DNA of 64,000 nucleotides from Rhizomys pruinosus (Eukaryota; Chordata; Mammalia; Rodentia; Spalacidae): assembly GCA_009823505.1 (NCBI GenBank), contig VZQC01010551.1:2306668-2370667 (forward strand), read 5' to 3'. The notes below the pieces were generated by a model that searched no databases, was not told the DNA's origin, and worked only from the letters and a program-made list of their open reading frames with translations. The translations under genes and the position numbers were made by a program. Below, in pieces: positions 34,121-44,760 of the stretch (positions within the stretch are counted from its first letter, which is position 1; each line of letters opens with the position of its first letter).

Positions 34121-34289
34121 TTTTTGTCCTTTTTTCATAACATGTTTTTATCCTTCTTTGACTAGAATGTAAACTCCCCTGAGAGTAGCAGCCTCACCTG
34201 TCATTGTTTCATTCATTAGCTTCAGTACCTAGGTAGTGCCCTCATCTATAGCATGTGTCCTGCGAATATTGAGTTTTAAAAAATTACCT

Positions 34290-34450
34290 GATTTCTGGGC
34301 ATGATGGCACACACCTTTAATCCCAGCACTCAGGAAGCAGAGGCAGGTGGATCTCTGTGGGTTCAAGGCCAGCCTACATAGTGAATTCCAGGCCCCCTGA
34401 AGCTACAGGGAGACCCTGTCTCAAACAAAACACAAAACCAAACCAAACAA
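34290..34450 (+). mobile_element. B1 SINE
   Basis: Forward B1, GGGCATGATGGCACACACC, with an ACAAAACCAAACC tail. Confidence 0.9.
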
Positions 34451-34544
34451 AAATTACCTGTTTATTCTAGAAGTATGTCTTATATTAACCAAGTGCATGA
34501 TCACATACAGTTAGCTCCAGGTGTCAGATAAAAATTCTAGGTAC

Positions 34545-34700
34545 CATCCAGGCATGGTGGCGCACGCCTTTGATCCTAGTACTTGGGAGGCAGAGGCAGG
34601 CGGATCTTTGTGAGTTCAAGGCCAGCCTGGTCTACAGAGTGAATTCCAGGACAGTTGGGGTACAGGGAGACCCTGTCTCGAAAAGACCAAAAAAAAAAAA
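34545..34700 (+). mobile_element. B1 SINE, first of two at one target
   Basis: Forward B1 with AATTCTAGGTAC immediately before (34,532) and after (34,701). Confidence 0.93.
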
Positions 34701-34713
34701 AATTCTAGGTACT

Positions 34714-34937
34714 GGGGCTGGAGAGATGGCCTATTGGTTAAGAGCGCTGACTGCTCTTGCAGAGGACCCAGGTTCAATTCCCAGCACCCACATGGCGGCT
34801 GAGAACCATCTTTAACTCCAGTTCCAGGGGAATCCGACACCCTCTTCTGACCTCCGCAGCATTGCACGGCACAGGTGCACCAACCTAAATGCAGACAGTA
34901 CATTCATACACATAAAAAACAAATAAAATTAAAAAAA
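34714..34937 (+). mobile_element. B2/B3-type SINE, second at same target
   Basis: Forward B2 starting right after the second AATTCTAGGTAC and followed by a third copy, AATTCTGGGTAC, at 34,938. Confidence 0.93.
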
Positions 34938-35017
34938 ATTCTGGGTACAGTAGCCCATTGGAGATCCTGTAACTGGTGCTGGAGATTTCAGATAGCACTG
35001 AAACTTACATGTGCTAT

Positions 35018-35239
35018 ACTTTTTTTATTTATTATTTTTTATGTGTATGAGTGTACTGTCTGTATGTAGGTTGGTGCACCTGTGTTATGCAATGCCATGG
35101 AGGTCAGAAGAGGGCGTCGGATTCCCCGGGAACTGGAGCTAAAGATGGTTCTTAGCCGCCATGTAGGTGCTGGGAATCGAACCCGGGTCCTCTGCAAGAG
35201 CAGTCGGCGCTTTTAACTGCTGAGCCATCTCCCCAGCCC
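35018..35239 (-). mobile_element. B2/B3-type SINE
   Basis: Complete reverse copy with TSD ATGTGCTATACT / ATGTGCTATATT. Confidence 0.92.
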
Positions 35240-35407
35240 ATATGTGCTATATTTTATCCTGTACATGGGTCTCTATGATAAAGTTTAACTTATAAATTAT
35301 ATATAGTAATAGGTTAACAAAAATTCATTCTAAAACAAAAACACAGTGTAACAGTGTACTGTAATAAAAGATAGGCAAATGTCATCTTGAAATATACTGT
35401 GAATTCA

Positions 35408-35622
35408 CTTTTAAAAATTTTCATGTGTTTTTTTATGAGTAGCTTGCCTACATGTAAGTATGCCCATGCCATGCAATGCTTGCAGAGGCCAGAAGAGGGT
35501 GTCAGATCCCCTGGACCTGGAGTTATGGATGGTTGTTAGCTGCCATCTGGGTGCTGGGAACCTAACCCAGGTCCTCTACAAGAGTAGCTAATCTTCTAAC
35601 CACTGAACCATCTCTCCAGCCC
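35408..35622 (-). mobile_element. B2/B3-type SINE, older
   Basis: Reverse copy ending CCATCTCTCCAGCCC. Confidence 0.87.
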
Positions 35623-35634
35623 TGTGGATTCACT

Positions 35635-35787
35635 TTTTTTTTTTGTCTTTTTGAGACAGGGTCTCCTTGTAACCCCAGCTGTCCTGGAACTCACTCTGTA
35701 GACCAGGCTGGCCTTGAACTCACAAAGATCCGCCTGCCTCTGCCTCCCAAGTGCTAGGATTAAAGGCGTGCGCCACCATGCCCGGCT
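35635..35787 (-). mobile_element. B1 SINE
   Basis: Complete reverse B1 with TSD GGATTCACTTTTTT. Confidence 0.93.
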
Positions 35788-36432
35788 TGGATTCACTTTT
35801 TTACTTCAAGGAAGTACTTTTAACTTTCTCGCACTCATTAATTGCCAGTGATACTACCCTTGCACTGTAGGGCCATTGTTAAGTAAAATAAGGGTTACTT
35901 GGAAAAGCACTTGATATTAAGGCAGTTAAATTCATAATGGAGACAGCTACTCAGGTAGCTGGGTGGTCTGGGGAAAGAGATGAGCTACATTTTGGGCAGG
36001 ACTGAGTGGAATGGAGCAAGATTTCATTAATGCTGCTCAAAATGGTGAACAACTTAAACTTGCAAATTGTTAATTTTAGAATTTCCTTTTTAATATTTTC
36101 AGATCAGTTGGTTCTAGATTACTGAACCAGCAGCTGGGCAACTGAACAGGCTACTGCAGTTATGAGAGGACTGCTGTGGAGAGAAACCTGGCTAAGTTGA
36201 TAATACTATCTGTAATTTAGTTTCTTATCCAAGTAAACATGGCTGCTACTTTTATGAAAGGTTTTCCAGAAAAAGGAATTTATATATGTATTTTTTGTCT
36301 TTATTCATTTTAAAAATTGAACTTGATTTGAGACAGGTAGTATAATATTTCCTTTAGTCTGAAATTATGTGATAATTGTGTATTTGATTGGAAGAAAGCC
36401 TCAGTATTTAAATAAAAATCTCTTTAAAACAG
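35788..36432. other. end of RSBN1L intron 4
   Basis: Unique-looking sequence up to exon 5; nothing recognised. Confidence 0.55.
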
Positions 36433-36600
36433 AACTACCAATGAAATAAAAAACCTTCAGTACCTACCTCGAACCAGTGAGCCTCGGGAGATGCTCTTTG
36501 AAGACAGGACGAGAGCCCATGCAGATCACATAGGACAAGGTTTTGAACGACAGACTACAGCTGCTGTTGGAGTGCTAAAAGCTGTGCACTGTGAAGAGTG
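36433..36600 (+). CDS. RSBN1L: RSBN1L exon 5
   Basis: This 168-nt exon has its acceptor at AAAACAG before 36,433 and its donor TG|GTATGT at 36,600/36,601. It encodes about 56 residues, including an RTRAHADHIGQGFERQTT segment. The His-Ala-Asp triplet at 36,518-36,526 is an H-x-D motif. By analogy with the JmjC fold proposed for RSBN1 and DPY-21 it could be part of the Fe(II) site, but this is inference without alignment. The last two bases complete a Trp codon with exon 6. Confidence 0.92.
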
Positions 36601-37007
36601 GTATGTGTAATTACTGCTTTTTGTTATGGTGATTGTGCTAAGGCTTGTATACAAGGTCTTATATTCAACTAACTGGTGCTATTTTAATAAAATATATTTT
36701 TTAGCTTAGAAAATTTTTATTGGAAACTGTATTAAATAATTTCTCCTTATTAGGGAGAATATTCCATTTTCCTTTTACATTTGGATAGCCTAATGGCAGT
36801 AAAGGTTTTACATTGCTAGTATCTAGTTTTAGCTGGCCGAGTGAAATAATTTCCATTTCTAAGTGACTATGGGGGAAAATGTTGAAGGTAAATAGAAAAC
36901 TCGGCTTATTTGGTGCTTACTATATGCCCATTTACAAATGTAGTTTTATTTTTTTTGCTTTTATTATTATCAAGGCTGTCAGATAAGTTTTGTATAGTCT
37001 TATTGGT

Positions 37008-37078
37008 TTTTTTCTTTTCTTTCCTTTCCTTTCCTTTCCTTTTTTCTTTCCTCTTTTCTCTTTTTCTTTTCTTCTCTT

Positions 37079-37111
<33 letters not shown>

Positions 37112-37118
37112 TTTTTTG
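37008..37118. repeat. polypyrimidine tract (TTTCC/TTTTC)n
   Basis: About 110 bases of almost pure T and C, beginning with TTTCC units and ending in T27. It abuts a reverse B1 and extends its tail. Confidence 0.95.
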
Positions 37119-37245
37119 GTGTTTTTGAGACAGGGTCTCCCTGTAGAATTGCTATGTTGGACCAGGCTGGCCTTGAATTCACAGAGATCTGCCTGCCTCT
37201 GCCTCTGAGTATTGGGTTTAAAGGCAGGTGCCACCATGCCTGGCT
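37119..37245 (-). mobile_element. B1 SINE
   Basis: Reverse B1 with a deletion after CTCCCTGTAG. Confidence 0.9.
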
Positions 37246-37327
37246 AATTGTATAGCTTTATGGGATACAAATGTGGTATTTGCTTTCATATATACATTAT
37301 CTAATGATCAAATCATAGTAATTAATT

Positions 37328-37446
37328 TTTTTTTTTTTTGAGACAAGGTCTCCTGCAGCTCACCAGGCTGGCCTTGAACTCACACTAATCCCTTTGCCTC
37401 TGCCTCTGAGTGCTGGATTAAAGGCCTGTGCCACCACACCTGGCTA
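37328..37446 (-). mobile_element. B1 SINE, internally deleted
   Basis: CTCCTGCAGCTCACCAGGC shows loss of about 30 bases of the usual left half. Confidence 0.88.
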
Positions 37447-37505
37447 GTCATTATCATATCTTATTGCCTCAGATTTTATGAGTACATTCAAAATCCAATA
37501 GCCAG

Positions 37506-37755
37506 GACTGAAGAGATGGCTCAGCGGTTAAGAGTGCCGACTGCTCTTGCAGAGGACTCAGGTTCTATTCCCAGTATCCACATGGCAGCTAAGAACCGTC
37601 TTTAAGCCAGGCATGGTGGCATACACCTTTAATCTTAGCATTGGGAGGCAGAGGCAGGCGGATCTCTATGAGTTCAAGGTCAGCCTGGTCTACAGAGTGA
37701 GTTCCAGGCCAGCTGGGGCTATAGGGAGACCCTGTCTCAAAAAAAAAAAAAAAAA
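37506..37755 (+). mobile_element. composite B2-head / B1 SINE
   Basis: B2 head to TAAGAACCGTCTTT, then a full B1 from AAGCCAGGCATGGTGG. One TSD, AAAATCCAATAGCCA, flanks the whole unit (about 37,491-37,505 and after the A tail), so it moved as one element. Confidence 0.9.
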
Positions 37756-37934
37756 TCCAATAGCCATTTTGTGATATGAAATGCATTATTATTACCAATA
37801 GTCAGCCTACTGTGCAGTAGGACACTCACATTCATTATTCCATCCACCTTTAAAATACTGTAGTTGTGACTAACCCTATCTATCCCTGCTATTTTCCTAA
37901 CCTCTGGTAAATAACAAAATATGAATCTTCCAAT

Positions 37935-38116
37935 ATATTTAAAAGATTATTGTTTATTTTAGTGTGTGTCTATGTGTATGAATTCCCATGGAGGCCAGAA
38001 GAGGGCATTGAATCTCCCGTAGCTGGAGAAGCTGCCTGATGGAGGGTTGGGAATATGAAATTTTCTGATAAGAGCAGAAAGCACTCTTAACCACTAAGCC
38101 ATTTCTCAGCTCCATA
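37935..38116 (-). mobile_element. old B2/B3-type SINE
   Basis: Shortened reverse copy ending AAGCCATTTCTCAGCTCC. Confidence 0.75.
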
Positions 38117-38344
38117 TTATTCTTTTAATGTCCTTAAGGGGTCATAGCATACTACACCACACATTAACTTTCTACTTATAAAATTGATAAGATATATAAG
38201 GGAGAGTTATATATTTAAAATTCATTAAAATATTCATTCAGATTTTTGTGTTTAAAAATGAGTATTATTTGTTTAGGAAACACGTTATTTTGTTCATGAA
38301 AGCAGTTGAATTAATACCAACTAAGTAGGAAACTTGTCTAAAGA

Positions 38345-38460
38345 AACTTGGAGGCAGAGGCAGGCGGATCTTTGTGAGTTCAAGGCCAGCCTGGTCTACA
38401 GAGTGAGTTCCAGGACAGCTGGGACTACAGGGAGACCCTATCTCGAAAAGACCAAAAAAA
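38345..38460 (+). mobile_element. B1 SINE, 5' truncated
   Basis: Begins in the middle at CTTGGAGGCAGAGGC and runs to the A tail. Confidence 0.88.
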
Positions 38461-38469
38461 AAGAATTTT

Positions 38470-38825
38470 CTTTTGGCAGTGCTGAGGTTCCAACTCCTGT
38501 CCATGCTGAGCAGAATGTTCTTCTATTGAGCCACATTCTTGGGACAGAAACCATTCTTTTTGTATGAGAGTGTACGTGGTACGTGCACACATTGTCTAGA
38601 GGCCAGAGGAAGACAGTTGGGTATCTTGCCCTGCCATTCTCTACCTTACTTTTGAGACAGGGTTTCCCCCTGAACCTGGAACTAGGCTGGTGGCCCAGTG
38701 ATCCTCCTGTCTCCACCTGCATAGTACTGGGGTTATAGTCTCAGGGGGGACATGTCTTATTATGTGGGTGCTGGGATCCTCAGCAGTGAGTGCTGTTACC
38801 TGTTGAGTCATTTTCCTAATCTCCA
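38470..38825 (-). mobile_element. ID-like and B4-type old SINEs
   Basis: 38,470-38,545 resembles a reverse ID. 38,560-38,825 is a reverse old composite with GAGGCCAGAGGAAGACAG and TTGAGACAGGGTTTCCCC. Confidence 0.55.
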
Positions 38826-39547
38826 GAAATCATTTTTAATTCTTAAAATAAGAAAATTTTTATAGTCTTTTAAAGTCTTCTGAAAATTATACTTGACATT
38901 TCCATATAAGGAAGTATTATCCTTAAGGACTACTGATGCAGAATTGATTCTTCATAAAAAAAAAGAGAGGAATTATAGTGATACTTTATTAATTGATAGG
39001 AAACAGAGGAAAGCAGTGTGTGTTCTCTCCTACCATGTCTCCTTGACTGGAGGACCGCCAAGACGTGGTTAGCCTGAGTGCTCAGAGCATGCTTTTTACT
39101 CAAAGCCCCAGTGCTTGTGGCTCCTGATGCAGCGGACTCATTGCTTTCCGGCCTGTTACAGAGTGCTATCTCATCACTTTGTCTTGATGTTAAGACTAAG
39201 GAGTTGCCTTTCTCTTTTTTTCCCTGTGTTTTGTTTTATGCTCTTAAAACACTTTGAATTAGAGTATTATTTTATCTTAGAGCTAAGTTTAGTACTAATT
39301 TAAAAGATTTGGATTTTATTATTTTTAATTTAGGTGATTTAATTTTTAAATTTATTTCTATTTAATGTATATATAAAGAGAGATTATCTTCATTTTCCTA
39401 TGTATTTTGTAATCTATGATTTTTATATTTTTTCTATCACTGAACCTTAGGAATTTGGGTATGGTTAACTTTGTTTTGACTTTTAGCTTTTATGGTTTGT
39501 ATAATTTACTGATACAAATTGTTTTAAATTTTTCAAAAATCTTGTGA
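38826..39547. other. RSBN1L intron 5, unique-looking
   Basis: A/T-rich; nothing recognised. Confidence 0.5.
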
Positions 39548-39549
39548 TA

Positions 39550-39686
39550 GCTATACTTTTTTTTTTTCTTTTTGAGACAGGGTCTCCCTTTAGTCCTAGC
39601 TGGTCTGGAGCTTGGTATGTATACCAGGCTGTCCTTGAACTTACAGAGATTTGCCTGCCCCTGCCTCCCAAGTGCTGGGCTTACAG
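39550..39686 (-). mobile_element. B1 SINE, 5' truncated
   Basis: Reverse B1 with TSD AGCTATACT on both sides, 200 bases before exon 6. Confidence 0.88.
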
Positions 39687-39892
39687 CTATACTGTTTAAA
39701 ATAAAGTAAGTTGTTAGACTGTTTAGGTTGAAACTCGTGGTGTAAACTCTTTGTTTAAACACATAGAGTGTTCTTTATGTGTAAGCAGACTTTGGTCTTG
39801 ATCATATACTCCTTTTGTTTCAAATTTATTAAGGACTTAACAGAATGAGACATTAATGGCAGGTTCTTCATTATTATCCTTTTTCTTTAAAG

Positions 39893-40001
39893 GCCTGATC
39901 AACCCCGAATAACCAAAGATGTAATTTGTTTTCATGCAGAAGATTTCTTAGAAGTAGTTCAACGAATGCAATTAGATTTACATGAACCTCCATTGTCCCA
40001 G
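39893..40001 (+). CDS. RSBN1L: RSBN1L exon 6
   Basis: This 109-nt exon follows an acceptor at CTTTAAAG and ends at donor CAG|GTAAAA (40,001/40,002). It encodes [20 protein letters not shown] followed by a short amphipathic stretch ending in PPLSQ. The split Trp codon from exon 5 is completed by its first base. It lies only 85 bases upstream of the last exon. Confidence 0.91.
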
Positions 40002-40086
40002 GTAAAACTTAAATAATTACTGTCTTTAGTTCATATTTTATAATGGAAAAGACTTACTTATATTTTTGTTTCTTTTTAATTTTTAG

Positions 40087-40728
40087 TGTGTCCAGTGGGT
40101 TGATGATGCAAAACTTAATCAACTGAGGAGGGAAGGCATTCGCTATGCCAGGATTCAGCTCTATGATAATGACATTTATTTTATTCCAAGGAATGTTGTT
40201 CATCAGTTCAAGACAGTTTCAGCTGTATGCAGTTTAGCATGGCATGTTCGGCTTAAATTATATCATGCAGAGGAGGACACGTCTCACAGCACAGCTGCTC
40301 ATGAAACAGGCAGATCACCAGATTCCACATTGTCAGTTCTCGGAACTCATACCGATGACAAGATTTGTGCTGTGAACAAAACCTCCTTGGATTCTGTGTT
40401 TTCAGACAAACTTCATTCTAAACATGAATTACAACAAATTAAACAGGAACCCATTGCATGTATAAGAATCAAGGAAGAACCTGTGAAAGTAAATATTACT
40501 GAAAAGACTAGAGCACCGAATAGTATAGATGGCAAGAATGTTAAGGCAAAATTGGATCATGTTCAGTTTACAGATTTTAAAATTGACATTGATTCTAAAT
40601 TTGAAAATAGCAGCAAAGAACTAAAAGAAGAATTATGTCCTAGAAGTCTTATAAATATAGTTGATACAAGACAACATAGTTCTATACATTCAAATCAAGA
40701 TAAAAATGATGGTGACATTTTATTTTAA
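40087..40728 (+). CDS. RSBN1L: RSBN1L terminal coding exon 7
   Basis: The acceptor is TTTTTAG before 40,087 and the frame runs to TAA at 40,726-40,728, giving 213 residues. The first 60 or so, [20 protein letters not shown] through [10 protein letters not shown], complete the conserved RSBN1-family domain. The remainder is a low-complexity, Ser/Lys/Glu-rich, probably disordered tail. It carries hydrophobic-Lys-x-Glu motifs (IKQE, IKEE and LKEE) that fit the SUMOylation consensus. With the upstream exons, about 610 residues lie in the window. The whole protein in other mammals is roughly 800-850 residues, so exon 1 should supply the missing N-terminus. Confidence 0.94.
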   Translation, partial: CVQWVDDAKLNQLRREGIRYARIQLYDNDIYFIPRNVVHQFKTVSAVCSLAWHVRLKLYHAEEDTSHSTAAHETGRSPDSTLSVLGTHTDDKICAVNKTSLDSVFSDKLHSKHELQQIKQEPIACIRIKEEPVKVNITEKTRAPNSIDGKNVKAKLDHVQFTDFKIDIDSKFENSSKELKEELCPRSLINIVDTRQHSSIHSNQDKNDGDILF

Positions 40729-40756
40729 ATTGTACATAGCATTTAAAATTCTTAAA

Positions 40757-41162
40757 ATAAATAAGGTCATAATAATTCATGATATCTGAAAGCAAGTGTA
40801 GGACTTCTCTCAAGTCTGTTACAAAATATAGTTTGTGTAGCTTTTTGTACCATTCCTCAGTGCCTGTCTGTAACTGTGAAGTCTCAGCACTAGGGCTAGG
40901 TGCACTGGAAACACTGCAGCTTTAACATAAGAGTCTTTAAAAAAGTCACTCGAGTTGGAGTTATAGGTTTTAGACTAGAGCTGACACCATCATATAGTAA
41001 TGTGAGCCAGAATTCTTTTTTGTCAATTTAAGGCTTTTCCATAGAGCTTATTTATACCATTTTTTTCCATTTTAAAATGTGTCAGCACTGTAGTGTAAAT
41101 AGCTTTTTAAAAAAAAAATCTTTCTAGTGTGCTTTATACTGAAATGTGAGGCACTTAATAAA
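40757..41162 (+). promoter_or_regulatory. proximal poly(A) signals of RSBN1L
   Basis: AATAAA hexamers at 40,757-40,762 and 41,157-41,162 could end short RSBN1L transcripts. The second is followed by an A/T-rich region with TGTTTTCTGTTG. Confidence 0.4.
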
Positions 41163-41356
41163 GGTTCATAATAATAAATGTTTTCTGTTGAGTTTGCAGA
41201 GACAAACTGACAATTCATTTAAATTGATATATTATTTCTGTTAATATGTCCATTTTGAGAGATAATGGAGTAAAAATGTATATAATCAAATCTACTAAAT
41301 ATTTAAATTTCCCACACTGTGCAAACATTAAAAAAAAAAGGATTCCATTCTGAAAG

Positions 41357-41408
41357 TGCGTGTGCACGTGTGTGTGTGCGCGCGCGCGTGCGTGCGCCTG
41401 TGTGTGTT
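41357..41408. repeat. alternating (TG/CG)n tract in the 3' UTR
   Basis: About 50 bases of alternating purine-pyrimidine, including GCGCGCGCGTGCGTGCGC. Confidence 0.93.
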
Positions 41409-43728
41409 TCAAATGTGTGTATATATGGAAATGTATATATGTATATCATTTTGCACAATTAAGTTGATGAGTATGTGAAAATGTTTAGTGCTACTTCCTG
41501 GAATACATTTTAACATACTTATATTCAACATTAGCAAGCAGTGTAATGACTAGTTTTAGTAGTTGGGAGAAACAAAGTACATTGGTGGTCTCCATATGCT
41601 AAAGTTACACAGCCAGATTCTTTAGCCCTCATGTAATTTTCTTTGTTGTGAAAGTAATATGTTTAGAAAATTTTCTTACTAAAAAGTACCTGTATTACAA
41701 TTAATAGTCTAAAAAAACCCTTTAATTGCAGAAAGTTTGTCAGCAATTAAAAGTCTTTTACATTGTCCACATCACAAAAACAAAATTTTGAAACAAGCCC
41801 AATGACAGTGATTCACCTGCCATGTACAGAGATGTAACTAACAATGCTGTATAACCTCATCTTCCTCAGGACCCCTCCCTACCCTAGCAAGGCACACAAC
41901 TTGGTGTACTTCCTTTTTTGAAGATACCCTAGAAAGTAACCTGGTAGGAAACAGGATTGCAGTGCCTAAATGAAGATGAGTCAAACAAATCTCTTCATCA
42001 TGGACTTGAGCACAATTTCGTACTGCTTCCACTTCTGTAATTAAAAGTATTTGATATGTGCAGAATGTAAGGAATTCACTGCAAATGTTCTGTTTTTTGG
42101 TATTATTCTGAGCCCATAGCTTGATTGATGACTTTCCTTGTGCTGTGTTGCCTTTTGAGAGACTGTTGCTATTTCTATTTCATTTGGTTCCATTTTCATC
42201 TTATTTATGGTAACCCAATTTCTAGTTAGGGAGAAACTACTTACAAAAATGCTTCTCACCAGAACAAGTAAAAATCAACTTCAACAATGATGTCAACTCT
42301 CATTGCCTCCTAATTTGATAAAAAGAATGGCAAATATCATAGGAAATCTTGATGGAAATGAGTATTTTTGCAGTGGGGAGAGTTTCATCATATAGGGGAG
42401 TAAAAATCATAACAATGTAAATAGGATTTTGTTTTACATGTTATATATTATGTTTCACTGAATTTATTTACTCTACTTTAAGCTAAATTTAGGATCTTCC
42501 ACCATCTTTTGGGGAAATAAAAGTTAACAACCAGTATTGAAAAGTAGGAAGGGATATGATTCAAATTTATTTTTTAAATTGAAGGTGATATATTTAACAA
42601 GGTATGTTTTATTTCCAGTATAGTAGCATATACTTAGACACACTGAGGTCATACTATAAGAAAATATATGAGCCTTACAATTTTAGCTTAAAGGAAGTAA
42701 AATATAGTTGTTGCTTTTAGGTATAGTTTCTTATGTAACTCATTGTCACACCTGTTATTTGAGGGATGTAATTGCTTTGTAAATGCATACATCTTTGTGT
42801 AGGTAAAGTATGTGTAATCCAGTGGGCTCAAGATATCAAGATATAGCCTTATTATAGACTTGAATCATGCTTATGTCCCTGGTCTTACGGGTTGCATTTT
42901 AAAAATTATCTTCAGATGCCATCTGGGAACTTGCTGACTACCTTTGTTACACAAATTCTATTTTAATATTGCATATTATTAATGGTTTTCTAGTTAGTAC
43001 ATTCCAGTTTTCTGTGAATATAAGATTTTTGTTTTTATTTCCAATATCTTGGACCAGAACAATAAAGCACTTAAGATATAATTTCATTATGGTCATATGC
43101 TATATAGAATGAATGTTATAATAAATTATTAAGTGGATATACAGATTTTTACATAAAAACTTAGGTACCTCAGTGGTGTTTGTTATAGTACTCCCCACCT
43201 TTCCTAATTTTATTTATATCCTCTTAGCTATCTAAGTAATATATATTCCATACTCAGGTTAGCTGGTTAGCTAGCTAAAGAATTAAACATTTTTGATATT
43301 TAGTTGCAAATTTACTTAAAGCCATATATTGATTATCTTCCCTGTGACAAGACTGTTGACCTTAAAGATCAGGTTGATTTAGCACAACACTGTGTGTATG
43401 TATGTGTTCATGTGCGTGTTTCTGTATAAGTTTGTTTGAAATATGTTTGTTTCTGTGAATGGGAGGTATGTTCTTGACAACAGGAAAGATTTTCTTTCTT
43501 AGGATAAAACTTTAAGGCATTTAATTAATGTACCCAAATGCTCTACTATAGCAGGTAAAGTTTTTTTTTTTTTTTTTTTTTTGTAAATAATAAATCTGCA
43601 GTGTTTGGTAAATTTGCATTTTTTTGACAAGTTATGGATATGTAAAGCAAATGTTCATTTTATATTTAGCCAGAGTACAGATTTGTTTTTGGAGTTTGAG
43701 GGTTTATTTTCTCTGTCTTCCACCTTTC

Positions 43729-43734
43729 AATAAA
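43729..43734 (+). promoter_or_regulatory. distal poly(A) signal of RSBN1L
   Basis: A canonical AATAAA is followed by a TTTGTTTTGT downstream element. It is the last good signal before SINEs resume, and so the likely end of the long transcript. Confidence 0.5.
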
Positions 43735-43755
43735 TACTAAGATTGATAACCACAA

Positions 43756-44289
43756 TCTTTTACCTTTGTTTTGTAATTATTTTCTTGAATTTGACATATT
43801 TTAATCTCAACAGCTTTAGAAGTTTTTATTTCTATCTTCAGTAGACCATAAAATATTGAAAGTGATTCTAACCTGAAAGTTTCTTTTACCCACCTAAGGA
43901 CCAATAATAAACAATCCTAGTACATCCATAGAGAATATTGAGGTCATTCTCAGGCCTTTAGGTACCAGTGCTGGAGTGGTGCAGTGAGCATCTCTCCTTG
44001 ACCTGACTACTTCTGTCAGGAAGGGTGGACAAAAGTGCCATTCTTTTCAGAATATTTTTAGACCTCTTTAGCAATAATGATGAATTTTAGATTTTCAGAG
44101 TGCTGGCAAGGCTATTCTTTCTCCTACCTGATTATAATCACTTTGATAGGTAAACAAAATGTTACTGATTTTAGAATACATTGCTCATTCAGAAAAAAGT
44201 TAAGCTTAGTCTTTGGCTCTGACAGTTTTCTTCAGATAAGGTAATTAGGAGAGCTCTGCTTTTTCTCTCCATTCACTTCCTTCTTTTCA
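43756..44289. other. intergenic, unique-looking
   Basis: Downstream of RSBN1L; no element recognised. Confidence 0.5.
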
Positions 44290-44510
44290 TTAGGTTTCCT
44301 GCAGTTCTGGAGATCTCACCTAGGATTAGGCAAGTGTTGTACCACTGAGCTACATTCCTACATTCCTAGGTCTTTTGAACTTTTTGAGACCATTGTCTAT
44401 ACTGGCTGTGACCTTCTGTAACCCAGGCAGGATTTGAATTTGAGATTCTCCTGCCTAGGCCTCCTAAAGAGCTGGGATTATAGGCCTGTGCTACCACACC
44501 CAATTTGTCC
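44290..44510 (-). mobile_element. ID-B1 (B4-type) SINE
   Basis: Reverse ID-like part (AGGCAAGTGTTGTACCACTG) and old B1 (TTTTTGAGACCATTGTC to CTACCACACCC), read on the + strand. Confidence 0.65.
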
Positions 44511-44589
44511 TGGGTTTTTGTTCAGTTCTTGTAGCCTCCTGTATATGCAGATCAATATAGAGTGTTAAACATGCAGAGCTTGAAAGAGA

Positions 44590-44760
44590 TTTTTTTTTCT
44601 TTATTTGGGGGGAGGGATCTTTTTGAGACAGGGTCTCCCTTTAGTCCCAGCTGGCCCAGAGCTTGCTCTGTAGACCAGGCTGGCCCTGAACTCACAGAGA
44701 TCCGCCTGCCTTTGCCTCCCAAGTGCTGGGATTAAAGGCATGCGCCATCATGCCTGGCTG
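44590..44760 (-). mobile_element. B1 SINE
   Basis: Complete reverse B1 with TSD-like GAGATTTTT / GAGATGTCTTTT. Confidence 0.9.

Larger units (their letters stand above)
40729..43755 (+). other. RSBN1L: RSBN1L 3' UTR
   Basis: About 3 kb directly after the stop codon carry no recognisable SINE, unlike the rest of the window, which fits a retained 3' UTR. AATAAA signals occur at 40,757, 41,157, 43,071 and 43,729. The 41,157 and 43,729 signals look best. The latter is followed after about 35 bases by a T/G-rich stretch, so the long form probably ends near 43,755. A run of about 22 T residues lies at 43,561. Choice of site is inference. Confidence 0.65.

Noticed and set aside
36910..37237. ORFs in the polypyrimidine tract
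   Set aside because: F/L/S or K/R/E runs are translation of a T/C simple repeat.
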